This document shows positions 47,051 through 59,699 of a stretch of DNA of 64,000 nucleotides, piece by piece (the first letter of the stretch is position 1; the number at the start of each line of letters is the position of its first letter). Source of the stretch: Sinohyriopsis cumingii (lineage: Eukaryota > Mollusca > Bivalvia > Unionida > Unionidae); assembly GCA_028554795.2 (NCBI GenBank), contig CM068825.1, positions 96,279,451 through 96,343,450 of the forward strand. Direction: 5' to 3'. Below the pieces are notes generated by a model that had not been told where the DNA came from, made no database searches, and saw nothing but the letters and a program-made list of their open reading frames with translations. Position numbers and translations under genes: made by a program.

Positions 47051-47158
47051 TACAGCACTATTATGAATTTCCACGTTTTATTGAGATTTCAGCTGGATCA
47101 AGATGTGCATGGTTTTTATTTTTATAGTGTTCAATGGATGTCTATTTCTTTTATTCAG

Positions 47159-47672
47159 ATGCCGGAACCAACTCCAATGGATGAGGGTGAAGTTGAAACC
47201 TTTGCCTTCCAGGCAGAGATCGCACAGTTGATGAGCTTGATCATCAACACATTCTACTCCAACAAAGAGGTATTCCTAAGAGAGCTAATTTCAAATGCCT
47301 CTGATGCCTTGGACAAAATCCGCTATGAAAGTTTAACGGATCCTTCCAAGCTTGACACTGGGAAGGACCTTTACATCAAGATCATCCCAGACAAACAGAA
47401 TAAAACACTAACTCTAATCGACACTGGCATTGGTATGACCAAAGCAGACCTTGTAAACAACTTGGGTACCATTGCCAAGTCCGGCACAAAAGCTTTCATG
47501 GAAGCCCTGCAGGCAGGAGCAGACATCTCCATGATTGGGCAGTTTGGTGTAGGTTTCTACTCTGCCTACTTAGTTGCAGACAGGGTCACAGTCGAGTCGA
47601 AGCACAATGATGATGAACAATACATCTGGGAATCTTCAGCAGGTGGTTCCTTCACGATTAAACCAGGAAGAG
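47159..47672 (+). CDS. HSP90: HSP90 coding exon 1 (residues 1-171 plus 1 nt)
   Basis: The start ATG follows the acceptor AG at 47,157-47,158 directly. An in-frame upstream ATG at 47,063 lies in the intron and is not used. The exon carries most of the ATPase domain, including Glu42, Asp88 and the glycine lid. The donor is GAAGAG|GTAAGA, phase 1. Confidence 0.95.
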
Positions 47673-50600
47673 GTAAGAATTTAGTGCAATAAGAACATGT
47701 TTTAGTCTGTTGAGGGAATTTTTATTAATACAATGGACTCGTCATTGGAGTGCCAGCAACTGCAGCCAACTAACCAGCAAATTAAAACTTGCCGATGATT
47801 GCTACATTGATGCTGGTAAAGTTGTGTGATATGAGAGAAACTCTTGGTGATTTGGGCCACAATCCTTACATAAAATGTGTGCACGATTTGTTTTTGTTTT
47901 TTACTTAACAGTATTTATTTTTGGCTCTCGAGTTGTGGTCTGTTAAAGGAGTTTTAAGAATTTGTACTGTTCATTTTTATTTTAATTTCATATGGAATTG
48001 CATAACTTTTCTGCTTTTGCCATTTTCAATTAATCGGGCTATTTCAAAATTGATGGATTAATTTTACGATAGAAAGTTCAAAGCACTAATGAGTCACATT
48101 TTTACTGGATTGGTGTTTTCAGTGTTTGTTCGAATTAATGTTTGTCAAATACTGTAACAATCTGCAGGCAGTATTAGTACAAGTTCTTTTATATATGCAC
48201 ATAAGATACAGTAAAGATCAATATGCTGTGGTCTTATAAAAAAAAATAATGGAACTTGGTATGAGCTGCAACCTTAGCTTTGGCATTATCTTGGTTCCTT
48301 TTGTAGAGAATGGCATGTTGGCACATAAATCATGTTGCCATGATAGTATCATGTAAAGAGGGGATATTATAATGCAGCTTTGGCTCACTAATGTCAATGT
48401 TTGCTTTATTAGTTATTGTGAGGATGAAAACTCGGTCTTTTATTTCAGGTGAACCTCTTGGTCGTGGCACAAGGGTCGTTTTGTACATGAAGGAAGATCA
48501 AAGCGAGTATTTGGAGGAGAGGCGCATCAAGGAAGTGGTCAAGAAACATAGCCAGTTTATAGGATATCCCATCAAACTGCAGGTAGAGAAGGAGAGGGAC
48601 AAGGAAGTTTCTGATGACGAGGAAGAAGAGGAGAAAAAAAAGGAAGATAAGGAAGAGAAGGATAAGGTAAGTTTGATATGACATGAGTACACATGAAAAC
48701 TGTACTAAGCTTTCTTGCCTGTATCCAGGTTCGATGTGTCTAAATTCTGCATTCACAAGGTCACATGTCAGCCTCCCATATGAACATCACTTGGCTTACG
48801 TATGCCTGTTGTTGTTAGGGTAAATTTTAATGTTCTCCCCATAAAACTCTGGCCAAGGTGCAATAACAGTTGTGTTTGTAAATGCTACATTAGCCTGCAT
48901 AGTGAAATTGTAAAATGAGTACAAGCCAGTCCAATGATAATAGGCCTACTAGAGTCTCGTGTTAATGATGCAATATCTATAAAAACTTGTAAATTGTGTC
49001 ACCTTTTTGTACTGAACTAGTCGAGTAAGAAAAATGAGGCATTTTCTTCACTTTTCAGTACACTGAAGATTCTTCATAAGCTTAAGGAGATTATCATGCA
49101 ATGTTTACACTTTTATTTTGGTAATTTTCACTTCAGTTTGAACTTTTTCAAGATTACGTGTAGATCTGGTCTGTTTGGTGCTTCGTTGCAAATGAATACA
49201 ACTCTTTCACATTATAATGGTGTGGATATGTTCTTAGGAATTGGATGCCAAAACTAAACTGTAATTTATGAAACTTTTCCATTTCAGGAAGAAAAACCAA
49301 AAGTTGAAGACCTGGAGGAGGACAGTGATGATGAGGACAAGAACAAGGACAAGAAAAAGAAGAAGAAAATCAAGGAAAAGTACCTTGAGGATGAGGAGCT
49401 AAACAAGACCAAACCTCTGTGGACTAGAAACCCTGATGAAATCACAAAAGAAGCATATGGAGAATTCTACAAGTCACTCACAAATGACTGGGAGGACCAT
49501 CTTGCTGTTAAGGTAATTGTACACTTTATGCCATGGTGTGAAGTTGTGTGCATGAAAGGCGCAGGAAATTTATATTTTTTTCAAGTTTTTTCCATTCTGA
49601 AGTCTTGCAATTTGTGTTATCTAAAGGTCATCTTCTGTTGTGAACAAATTCAGTAAAGATGTGGTTTTTTTTTTTGGTTTTTTTTGTTTGTTTTTTTTTT
49701 TACATCACTTGGCCACAAGATTATGAGCATCGTCTGTCAACATTGGATTGTTGCCAGTATGGATGCCACATTTTTGGTGAAGTTGATTGAATTTGGAACA
49801 TAGAGATTAATATTGATTTTTTGGACAAGTTCAACTATGGGTATTTGAACCTTTTTGATCTTGCATCTGGTAATACTAGGGCTTTAACCACTCTCGAGAC
49901 CATATTTTGATAAAACTAAATATCAAGATAACTGGCAGATTTTTATATTGAGTAAAATGGACAAAGCAGCATGGAGAAAGTTTTCATTTCCTTTAGATGA
50001 AATACTTGCTAAAAACATGCAAATCTGAGGTGGAGGGGGGATACTGTACATACCATGATGTGGAACAGGATCAGTGCATCTGATGGCAGACATTTTTTGC
50101 CACTTTCAGGGCCATTTCCTTTCAATGAAGCTTGGAATTAAGGCATGTACAATCAGGATCTTGGGCAAGCTCAGTAATGGTCAAGATCTGCACACAATAA
50201 GATGAACTTGCATTTCATGGAAGGCTCATTGCCACTTAAACCACCATTCCCTCCATTTTGAATTACTGAAAATGTACCTAAACTGCTATATCCAACATGT
50301 TTTATTGTGCACAAAATCTTTTTATGTTGATGTAATTATATGCATGCAGTTAGAAAGTTTGTTAATTGTAGGTAATTTAAATGGTTTTGCTTTTAAATAT
50401 CAGTTCTGTATCTCAATTCAAGTAAAGCAAGGGAGGAACAAGACTGACATGGTTTGATCAACTTAAATAGCATCATTTATAATGGAGGTGATGGGGTTGA
50501 AATATGTGCATTATTAAAGTTTTTAGGGACCAGAATTTCTTTACACATATCGTTATTTTACAAGTAAGTGGTTTTTTTTGTTCTTTCTAGTATTGATTTT

Positions 50601-53600
50601 TGCAGAGAGCTTGTTCAAGAAAAAAAATTGCCACATTTGCTTTTTCTGGTTTTTTGGAAGCCTGTTTTATGCATTGATGAACTAGTGACAGTATCCAGTA
50701 TTGCCATGCTAAAGTGCTTCAGATGATTCTTATTGATGTTGTTACAGTAGAATGACCCTGACACCTCATCATAAAGTAGACGCTAATCGCTCATAAAATC
50801 TGTTACATGGCCTGAATACATGACCAATTTGATGTCATTACAGAAGAGCATGTGCTGTAAAAGGGTTGTTTTAAACTAACCTTGAAATGTTTGGAACCAA
50901 TTTTATTTTATTTTTTTTTTCTTTCTTAAAATTTTTGAAACAAAATAGATTTTTTATTTTAATTGCAGTTCGTTAAACATTTACAAGTACATTAAGGCTT
51001 CACTGTTTACAAAATCTTTAACCATGTAAATGAACACATAGCACCACTGGTGTTGACTGGTGCACATATCTAAGCTGTACATCTGATAATGTTCATTTTT
51101 CATCATGTGCATGCATATAACAGTACCAAACGATGTCATGACAATCTTCTATGATTTATCTAAAAGGGTCATGTATTCGACAAAGATGCATTTTACCAAC
51201 ATAATTCATTTAAGAGATGAGGCATGCAACAGTTAAAACAATTGCAGGTTGGTTAGGGTACATGTGCATTGTCATTGTCTTGACTTGTAAACCCTGCATG
51301 CAGAGTGGGGGAAAGGTTGATTTAAATTGTTGTATGCAATGTCCAAATTTCTCTTTTTTTTTGTACCATATACACATGTCTAAAATATTTTGGTAAATGT
51401 TGCATCAGTTTACATGCTTGCATAGAGATAACAGCATCAGTATGATCAGTTGAGTAAAAATTTGTTCCAAACAAGAATATAACTCTTGCTTGGAGCAACA
51501 GCATTTGTCTTTCATGCACTAGTGTCACAACCCACTCGGACAGTGCTCCCCAAAATGTGATAGAACGTGGTTATAGATAAGAATTGGAATTTGCACAAGA
51601 ATTTGTTAGGGGAATAGAGAATTTAACTTGGCTTTATGCACAATCCAGTTATTTCTTTTAGAAACGCACACTATATGCATCAAATGAATATACAAGTCAA
51701 AAATATGGATTCTACCATTTTCTCTTCACAGCACTTCTCTGTTGAAGGACAGCTAGAATTCCGTGCTTTGCTATTTGTGCCAAAAAGGGCTCCATTTGAC
51801 TTGTTTGAGAACAAAAAGAAAAAGAACAACATAAAACTGTACGTCAGACGTGTGTTTATCATGGACAACTGCGAGGAACTAATTCCTGAATATCTAACCT
51901 TTATCAAAGGTGTTGTTGACTCTGAGGACCTTCCTTTAAACATCTCCAGAGAAATGCTGCAACAGAGCAAAATCCTGAAAGTGATTAGAAAGAATTTGGT
52001 CAAAAAGTGCTTAGAACTGTTTGACGATATTGCAGAAGACAAAGATGATTACAAGAAATTCTATGAGCAGTTCAGCAAGAATATTAAGGTTGGTATCTCT
52101 ATACTGACAATTTTCTTAAAACTCACCAGTTATTTAAGGTAGTTGATATTGGATGCATCAACAGGGTTCGTACTGTCTTTGACAGTTTGGGAAAATCGAG
52201 CCGATTACCCTGATATCTTGAAGTCTTTGAATTTTGAAATAAACCCAAACATTTCAATTTCTTTCCATAATCACAAATAAAATTGTCAAAGGTTGTTAGA
52301 TTGGATGTAGTCTAGTTTTCCTGGATTCTTTCTTTTGATGACCCATTCAGTTTCATTTCATCATTAAACAATATTGTATTTTTGCATTTGTTGTTTTCTC
52401 ATATAATGGAACGTTTATACAAAATGTTAGCAAAAATAGGTCTTGGAAATCTGTGGTTTTTCAAAGTTTGGGGAGAGTCTTTCAATTTATCATTCAGAAA
52501 TCGGAGTGAACCCTGATCAAATCTAAGAATTGTGCATCTGATAATAGCCACTTAATTAACAAGGCTTTTTTGTACCAAGACCCTGAAACTAGATTCGAAA
52601 TAAAACCTATGAAATTAAAATTGAGTGTATCCATTTGGGAACTAAAGTTACAAAAGTCCAGAAGGTGTACAAGTCCAACTTGATTTTATTCAAAGTTTTA
52701 GAGGATTAAAGTTTGGCTTGAGTTTGCACTTTGTGTTTATTGACTTTTGAGCATACATCACAAGGACTAATGCAGCAGTTTTGTTTTAGTTGAGAATACT
52801 TCTTGATTCATTTCATCTCAGTAGTAATCTATTTTCATCTTTACTTGAAAGTTCATTTTTAACTGCTGGTCATAAAGCCAGTGAACTGTTGGGATTGTCT
52901 GATATCCATCCATCTCTTTGTCAATTTTGTTACTGTTATCATGAAATTTAATGCCATGTTCATCCCAAGGTCTATGTAGTAGTAAATGAAAATTGTTGCT
53001 CTGCCATCCAGTATGGCATTAAGGCAGCAATCTTAGAATTCTTGTTGTTTGAAATAGAAGGTCATAGTGGCATGGATTTTGAACCAGGAGATTTCTTGTG
53101 GTATTTAGTTTGTCCTAGAAGAAAATGGTACTGATTGATGTGAAGTATGATGGCCTGCAGAAAAATCTTGTTTGAATTGAATGCCACATTTGCATTGGGT
53201 TTTCACTAGAGAATGCCATGTTTGAATTGGGTTTTCACTAGAAGACCTGCAATCTTATTGCTCTTCCCCCTCGATGCTGCATTGAAATTGAGTTTATCAC
53301 CAGAATTCTTATGGATATTGTACTGGTACTGTTATGACTATATGGTCTTTAACTAAGTAACAGAAAAGGGTGAAAACCAACAAGTTTTGTAAAATTCAAA
53401 AAATGCTTTCTTTTCTTAAAATAAAAAGTGAAAAATTTAAGATAACTTGCAGTATGGTGAATGAAATCCTTAATAGTTCTAAAAATTATATCACAAGTCA
53501 GAAAGTAATTTTTCTAATTTTGATTAACATCTCAGTAATCCAACAGACAATATTCTAGAAAAGATGGCTTCTGTGTAACTACAACATAAGAGTACACTTG

Positions 53601-56600
53601 TTCATAGAGTTGCATGCCCTTTGTTAACAGTATTATGTTCTATTTATAGCAGCTGCCCTATTTCCAAGAAACATGCTGGTTTCCATTTTAACTGTTGACC
53701 TTGGATTCTATTTATAGCAGCTGTATGGCTTAGTTAGGAGAGACAGACCAGTTTTCAAACTTTAATCTTTGCTCGCAGATTCTTTGTTCCAATTCATATC
53801 TGATACAGAACCAGTCTGTAGGTATTTGGTGCTACAAGCCAAGTCAGATTTATTCTAGTAGATGCGTGTGTTAGAGCATAAAATGTTTTTAAAATAATTT
53901 CACAGAAGAATTAGAAAAAGATATAAAAGAAAACAGATTAAAAAACAAATGCATGAATTACACAATACAGCATTCCATTCTAGGGTAGCTTCACACCCAC
54001 TGCAAGCTGTGTGGAATGGATTTTAATATTGGTCATGATGGTAAAACAAAGAAACCTTGAATTAGCTCATTTTACAAACTCCAGTATTTAGGTAACTTGT
54101 AACCTTTTTTAAGGCAGAACTAGTAAAGGCAGAGGTGTTGTGTAATGAGTTCTTAATAGGTCATGAACTATCCCCAGCAGTAGAAGACCATTTTTGTTCT
54201 TTGTTCAAATGTATGTTTCCCGATTACAAAATTGCAAAAATGTTGCTGCAAGAACAAAATCATCTAATATTGTTAGATGTTTAGCAGAAGATAATTCGCT
54301 TGAAATTGCAGAAGCCATGAAAATTGGGCTGTTTCATATTGCATTAGACAGGAGCAGTGATTATCATTTCAAAAAGTTGTGCCCAGTCTGTGTAAGAGAC
54401 TTAGAGAATGAAAAGGGCAAAGTCAGAGTGATCTTCTTTCATTACCAGAATTAACAGTACATTCCACTGGAGAAAACATCTATTTATTTGCTTGATAGTG
54501 CTTTGAATAAACATAAGTTGGCTGAACCGTATGGAGTTTTCAACTGATAATGCATCAGTGATGACTGGAATTAATGAAGGAGTTGCATTCTATATTTTGA
54601 AAAATGTCTCCATCAGTGTACATATCAGGCTGTCCCAGTGATATGATGCACCTTGCTGCAGGAAAGGCTGCTGATAAATTAGGAGAACCCCTGAAGTATC
54701 ATGTAGGCCCTCTCTACCTGACAATGTACTTAATGCAGACAGAGTTGATGTGCAATGGCGCTTTATTTTCCAGCTAAAAGATCCAAGAACTGGAAGATAT
54801 AAATTTCCTACTCTTTGTCAGGTTATGAAAGGAATTTTGGTTCTTTACCATACTATTCAAATGCTGACCGTGAGAATGTTCAGTATTGTTAACAAAAACA
54901 CAACTGAATTCAGATCCAGGTTCTGTAACTCGGCACTTCGTTCTCTGCTGGTGTGCAAAACATCCATAATCTCTGCTGGTACATGTTTTGCAGTGCAACA
55001 TGAGACTTGCTTTTTAAAGCTCGAAGTGCTGTGTATGAAAATTGGAAGCAGTAATTGATGTTAAAATACCAGACGGGGTAAATAAATCATTTTGTACATA
55101 ATGCTCATTGAATTTTATTATGTTATATGTGGATTACTCTTTTTCTTGCCAGTGGTTGGCATGTATACATTGCATTATGTACAATGCTTTATATGATGTA
55201 CCCATTCAAATTACCTCACCTATAAAATGGCATTACATTGAGGGATAGTTTTATTAGGAAGTTCTAATAGTCCTTTGGTATTTGAGTTTTTTGCTATATC
55301 ACAAAGTATTGAAAGTAGTGATGCAATTGACTAAATTATTTCACATTGTAATTTTTCTTTGCAGCTGGGTATTCATGAAGATTCCACAAACAGAAAGAAG
55401 CTTGCCGAATTTCTTAGATTCTACACTTCCCAATCAGGAGATGAAATGGCTTCATTGAAGGAATATGTGTCCAGAATGAAGGAGAACCAGAAAGACATAT
55501 ACTACATCACAGGTGGGTCCAGCATCATGAATGCTACCATTTTACTGAATGAGATGATGTAGAACAAATTGTCCACTTCAGACAGCATAGCAGACATGCT
55601 AACTGCCTTAAGTGTTACAAAAATGTCCTTTAAAATACAGACTTGAAAGGAAAAATTATGGAAATATGATTGTTGCAGTAAAATCTGGACAATAGGATCT
55701 GTGTTCGATTTGGATCTGGGCTTCTTATTTGCTTTAGTGGAATTAGTTAGGGAATCTGACTAACTTGACTAGTACCTGGTAGGCTTTAAACTGCACATAC
55801 TATTTTCATACAGAGCATCAAACTTGTAGCATTTTTTTTTAAATGGCTTCCAGCTACTGATACATGTTGAAGAGAAAAAGTAAATCTTTAAAAGTTTAAT
55901 AGTCTGTTCAGAAGAATAAAAGGAATATTCAGATTCAGAAAGGGACACAAGTATTTTTATGGATGTCCCCAATACAAGAACCAGCTTGGAAGGAAAAAGG
56001 CTCTCCCTGAGAAAGAAAAGTAACAATTGCACATTGAGCTAAACAAAAAGGCGGCTAAAGGAATATTTGCCAAAGCAGCAAAAAGAGCTCGACTGGCATA
56101 TCAACAGGTTGTGTCCCATGAAGAAAAAACTAGTGAATGTATGGGATTATTTGTATATAGTTGTTGTACTTGGGTGTTTATTTTACGGATTTGTTATGAA
56201 GAGAAATAAGTATATGTTTGCAAAAGTTGACATTATTGTGACTTATGAAGTAAACACTGACATGCACTCAAAATAACTTCAGCATCAATAGTATTGGAGT
56301 GGAGAACAAATTCATGTGACGATAAATATTGTGAAATTATTGAAGTTGAATATTTTTGTTAAGTTTTTTAGTTTTTCAAGTGATTATTTTGTTTTATATT
56401 ATGAGCATAAGTTGTACCAGAGCTGGTTTTTGATTGTGAATATGTTTTTGGCCTGGGGCCAAATGTCCCTGGACCCCCAGATCAGGAACACTGCCTCTTG
56501 AGACGAGACCCCATTGAGGGAGGAAACCCCCACCCCACCCCCACTCCCCAATAAAATTTGTTCAGCTATTTATTACGGAAGACCAGAATCATGATCAAGC

Positions 56601-58270
56601 TGTCGATTATAGAACTTTTAAAGATGGTGTCCAGCATGCAGTGCATGTTGAAGACATGACAGAAATTGAGCCTTTTAAAATGTCTTCATAATCAGCACAA
56701 AAGAATAAAAAGGAATATTAAGATTCTTGTGAATAACAGCTGGAAGGGACACGATTACGTTTATTGGACATTGCGTGTCAGTTTGATTACGTCTTTTGGC
56801 AGAAGATGTTATTTTCATGTGAAATAGAGAAACAAATTCCAGAACGGGCATTAAGTTGAGAAATGGCAACAAGCCATTGAGCTGCATAGAGCTTGGCACT
56901 GAAGTTTGTGCAACTATACTAGTGGTAAATAAGGTCTACATGTTGTTTACAAACTTATCAGTTGGCTATAATGTTTACCATTGAGGCATGTTTCAAGTAT
57001 TGAACTTTTAAAACCGTTTTCCAGTTTTGCAATAGCAGTTCATAATATTTTGTTACACCTAACAAAATCAACTGCCTTACTGAGACGGTCTCATCAGGGT
57101 TGGCAGGTCTGCACTATTTGATTATAATTTGCAATTGGTGTTGATGTTATTGAGAGATAGATATGGTATTCTGAACGAAATTAACAAGAAATTGCAAATT
57201 TGACCTTCGTACCATAATCCTATTCAGAAACTTGAAAAGTTTTATAATCTTGAATTTCCTTTCAAAACAGCCAGCCATCAACTTTTCCATGTTCTTCCAA
57301 CATTATAAACATAAGAATGATGCTCAACAGATTGTTTTTCCAGTATGTCGGTTGGGACATGCAATGTATGCCTGATAGTTCTTAATTCATTTAAAGTAAA
57401 TGAAAAGAGAAAGCTGTCATCCAGTCACACAAGTCTTTTTCTTTTGTTTTCCAAAATTTGAGAGTCCCATGGAGCTCAGAAAAAAATGTTGCCTACTTTT
57501 TCCCTTTCTAATAGTTGCAGTTGCATGACTTTCATTTAATCACATAAAGTAGGTAATGTTTACATTAGAAGATGTACAGTATTTGGAAGAGATTATCACA
57601 GGTGATGAACACATTTTTGCAGGTGAAAGCAAAGATGCTGTACAGAATTCTTCATTTGTGGAGCGGGTGAAAAAGAGGGGATTAGAGGTCGTTTATATGG
57701 TGGACCCAATAGATGAGTATGCAGTTCAGCAGCTGAAGGAATTTGATGGCAAAAACTTGGTGTCTGTGACCAAAGAGGGACTTGTGCTGCCAGAAGACGA
57801 GGAAGACAAGAAGGCCTTTGAGGAAAAGAAAGCCAAGTTTGAGAGCCTATGCAAAACTATGAAGGAAATCTTGGACAAGAAAGTTGAAAAGGTACAACTT
57901 GCGGTCGTATTTATTTATTTGCCTAATATTAATAAACCTTGACACTTGACATAACTTTTAAATTTGCTCTCTTTACTGTAACATTTAGCTGTATTGCAAT
58001 TTTTAAAAAAAAATGTTCTTGAAACATGTTATTTCAGAAGAGAAGAATAATGACATGTAAAAGGTAGATCATAAATAAGCATGGACTAGGTGAAATGTTT
58101 TTGTAGCTTGACACACTTTAGGACATATACAACTGATGAAAGGTGGTGGGAGCTAAATAAATGCCTTGCTCTAAGATGCTCCAGTGTGCCACCATAATGC
58201 CTGTTAATCACATTGGTGAAGTTGTGCTCAGATCATTTAAGGTACTGGATGAGCATCTGCATTCCATAAT

Positions 58271-58311
<41 letters not shown>

Positions 58312-59579
58312 CACACACGCACATTTGAAGATTTAGGCATTTGTTTTATTTATTTTGTTTCGGTTTGGTTTTTCTCCATTTTTGTACCCTTTTTTTGTAG
58401 GTTGTAGTTTCCAACAGACTAGTTACATCCCCTTGCTGCATTGTGACGAGCCAGTATGGCTGGTCTGCCAACATGGAGAGAATCATGAAAGCCCAAGCAC
58501 TTAGAGATACAAGCACCATGGGCTACATGGCGGCCAAGAAACACCTGGAGATCAACCCTGACCATTCTATAATCAAGACCCTGAAAGAAAAGATTGATGC
58601 AGACAAAAATGATAAGGCTGCCAAAGATCTTGTCCTCCTCCTCTTTGAAACCTCACTGTTGACTTCAGGCTTCTCATTGGAAGATCCAGGCACCCATGCC
58701 AACAGAATCCACAGAATGATCAAACTAGGACTGGGTATGTAATTCACTTCAATTTCAGTAATACATTTTTTGTAGAAAACCAGGTTTAGTTACTTGAATA
58801 TTATGATAGATAAAAGTGAAAACTTTCAAGCTACTACATTTTTTGTTCTTAGATACTGGTGAAAGACTTTCCTTGTTTGTATTTATTTCCTAGTAAACTA
58901 AAAGGTTTTTTTTAGAATCAAAGAAGTACCTTTAACAGAGATTGAGAAATTGGTTGTGACTTTGGTAATAGTTATAAGTAGTAAATCCAATGGTGATTTT
59001 TACTTGTGGTCATGTGGAGTGCATTTTTGGGCAGTTATTTAGATTAATGTTTCCACAATTTGCCAAATGTAATGCACAGACATCTAAAGGCAGACTTTCT
59101 GCTCAGAAGCATGTAGTGTTGATGCAGTTCAAAAAAAAATAAAATTTGTGTAGTTTAGGAACCATGGTTAATCTGTACAACTTTATATCTGAAATACACA
59201 GAATGCCAGTTTGATGCCAAGTCTGGCCATGTAAAAGCCACTACCATGAATATGACTCTTGGCAACAATTTCCTTTGCAATATCACCAATGATGGTGCTG
59301 ATAAAACCCAGTGAATAACAGTGATCAGGTAGTATTGTGGAAACTATTTAGCATTTCTTCCTGAATATTAGAAAGTTTAACTGTTGAAGATTGATTACAT
59401 TGTTTTAAACAGAGATGCTGCTTAATATCTTGATGATTAATGGCAACTTGTTTCTTGTCTCAGGTATTGATGAGGAGGAGCCTGTAGGAACTACAGAGAC
59501 AGGCACTGCAAGTACAGAGGATATGCCACCACTTGAAGGAGATGAGGATGATGCTTCACGCATGGAGGAAGTGGATTGA
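47159..59579 (+). CDS. HSP90: Cytosolic heat shock protein HSP90, complete, 8 coding exons, 726 aa
   Basis: ATP-dependent molecular chaperone of the cytosol that acts as a dimer with co-chaperones to mature kinases, receptors and other clients. Coding exons: 47,159-47,672; 48,449-48,666; 49,288-49,512; 51,732-52,088; 55,365-55,512; 57,623-57,891; 58,401-58,734; 59,464-59,579. All introns are GT-AG and the 2,181 nt stay in frame. The N-terminal GHKL ATPase domain has catalytic Glu42 ([15 protein letters not shown]), Asp88 (LIDTGIGM) and the glycine lid [10 protein letters not shown] (127-136). An acidic/lysine-rich charged linker spans about 222-275. The middle domain holds catalytic Arg392 (NISREMLQQ). 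The C-terminal dimerisation domain ends in MEEVD (722-726), the TPR co-chaperone motif that marks the cytosolic form. There is no signal peptide or KDEL, which excludes GRP94. Length matches animal cytosolic HSP90 (about 720-730). All key residues are intact. Heat-shock regulation is suggested by the upstream HSEs. Confidence 0.97.
48449..48666 (+). CDS. HSP90: HSP90 coding exon 2 (residues 172-244)
   Basis: Acceptor TATTTCAG. The exon begins inside the Gly172 codon and encodes EPLGRGT and [17 protein letters not shown], then the first, glutamate-rich half of the charged linker. Donor AAG|GTAAGT, phase 0. The antisense Ser/Phe-rich frames opposite the linker are shadows. Confidence 0.95.
49288..49512 (+). 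CDS. HSP90: HSP90 coding exon 3 (residues 245-319)
   Basis: Acceptor CATTTCAG. Second half of the charged linker with a run of six lysines (266-271), then the start of the middle domain ([20 protein letters not shown]). Donor AAG|GTAATT, phase 0. No ATG opens this exon, so it is invisible to start-codon-based ORF searches. Confidence 0.95.
49513..51731 (+). other. HSP90: HSP90 intron between coding exons 3 and 4
   Basis: 2.2 kb with homopolymer T runs near 49,660-49,700. No mobile element or other gene recognised. Confidence 0.85.
51732..52088 (+). CDS. HSP90: HSP90 coding exon 4 (residues 320-438)
   Basis: Acceptor TCTTCACAG. Core of the middle domain: [17 protein letters not shown], the [19 protein letters not shown] block and [11 protein letters not shown] with catalytic Arg392. 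Donor AAG|GTTGGT, phase 0. Confidence 0.95.
52089..55364 (+). other. HSP90: HSP90 intron between coding exons 4 and 5
   Basis: 3.3 kb. It contains small local duplications (for example GGGTTTTCACTAGA repeated near 53,199 and 53,230) and the hAT-like transposase pseudogene at 54,110-55,060. Confidence 0.85.
54110..55060 (+). pseudogene. hAT-superfamily-like transposase remnant in HSP90 intron
   Basis: Several frames, interrupted by stops and shifts, give in order [17 protein letters not shown] and MFPDYKIAK, then [17 protein letters not shown] (the position of a DDE aspartate in the usual STDGS-like motif). [33 protein letters not shown] and a C-terminal [15 protein letters not shown] block resembling the hAT dimerisation region follow. 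The layout matches domesticated-or-transposon hAT-like proteins with zinc fingers. No terminal inverted repeats were found. It is in the same orientation as HSP90 and is non-functional. Family naming is by motif recall. Confidence 0.6.
55365..55512 (+). CDS. HSP90: HSP90 coding exon 5 (residues 439-487 plus 1 nt)
   Basis: Acceptor TTTGCAG. It encodes [19 protein letters not shown] and [14 protein letters not shown] in the middle domain. Donor ACAG|GTGGGT, phase 1. Confidence 0.95.
55513..57622 (+). other. HSP90: HSP90 intron between coding exons 5 and 6
   Basis: 2.1 kb. Two similar AGAATAAAAAGGAATATT-type blocks (near 55,913 and 56,702) suggest decayed repeat material. A short charged frame (56,027-56,150) has no recognisable domain. 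Confidence 0.8.
57623..57891 (+). CDS. HSP90: HSP90 coding exon 6 (residues 488-577)
   Basis: Acceptor TTTTGCAG. It encodes [19 protein letters not shown] and the Glu/Lys-rich helix before the C-terminal domain. Donor AAAAG|GTACAA, phase 0. Confidence 0.95.
58401..58734 (+). CDS. HSP90: HSP90 coding exon 7 (residues 578-688 plus 1 nt)
   Basis: Acceptor TTTTTGTAG. It encodes [31 protein letters not shown] and [15 protein letters not shown] of the C-terminal dimerisation domain. Donor CTGG|GTATGT, phase 1. Confidence 0.95.
59464..59579 (+). CDS. HSP90: HSP90 coding exon 8 with MEEVD and stop
   Basis: Acceptor TGTCTCAG. It encodes the variable acidic tail ([15 protein letters not shown]) and the terminal MEEVD, then TGA at 59,577-59,579. 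No AATAAA occurs between the stop and 59,822, so the 3' UTR probably runs into the duplicated pseudo-exon. Confidence 0.95.
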
Positions 59580-59699
59580 ACAAATTCTTCATGCAAATTG
59601 TCACCGTGCTGACAAACTTTCTCATTTCACAACTTTAGTGATACCTTTTGTATTTCTTGATTCCTCTGCGAGATTGAGCAATATTTTGGTAATACATAG

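Larger units (their letters stand above)
40806..47158 (+). other. HSP90: HSP90 intron 1 (inferred), 6.35 kb
   Basis: GT at 40,806 to AG at 47,157-47,158 (acceptor TTCTTTTATTCAG). It contains the dispersed repeat at 41,131, two near-identical 450-bp direct repeats, a tandem duplication at 43.3-43.9 kb and otherwise unrecognised AT-rich DNA. It is long compared with the other introns in this gene, mainly through repeats. Confidence 0.6.

Noticed and set aside
47063-47158. In-frame ATG upstream of the HSP90 start giving a 32-residue extension
   Set aside because: The extension is hydrophobic, intron-like sequence ending in a polypyrimidine tract and AG. The family start MPEP follows directly.
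48445-48756. Antisense frames of 103 and 64 codons opposite HSP90 coding exon 2
   Set aside because: Shadows of the Glu/Lys-rich linker codons, giving Ser/Phe/Leu-rich antisense translation.
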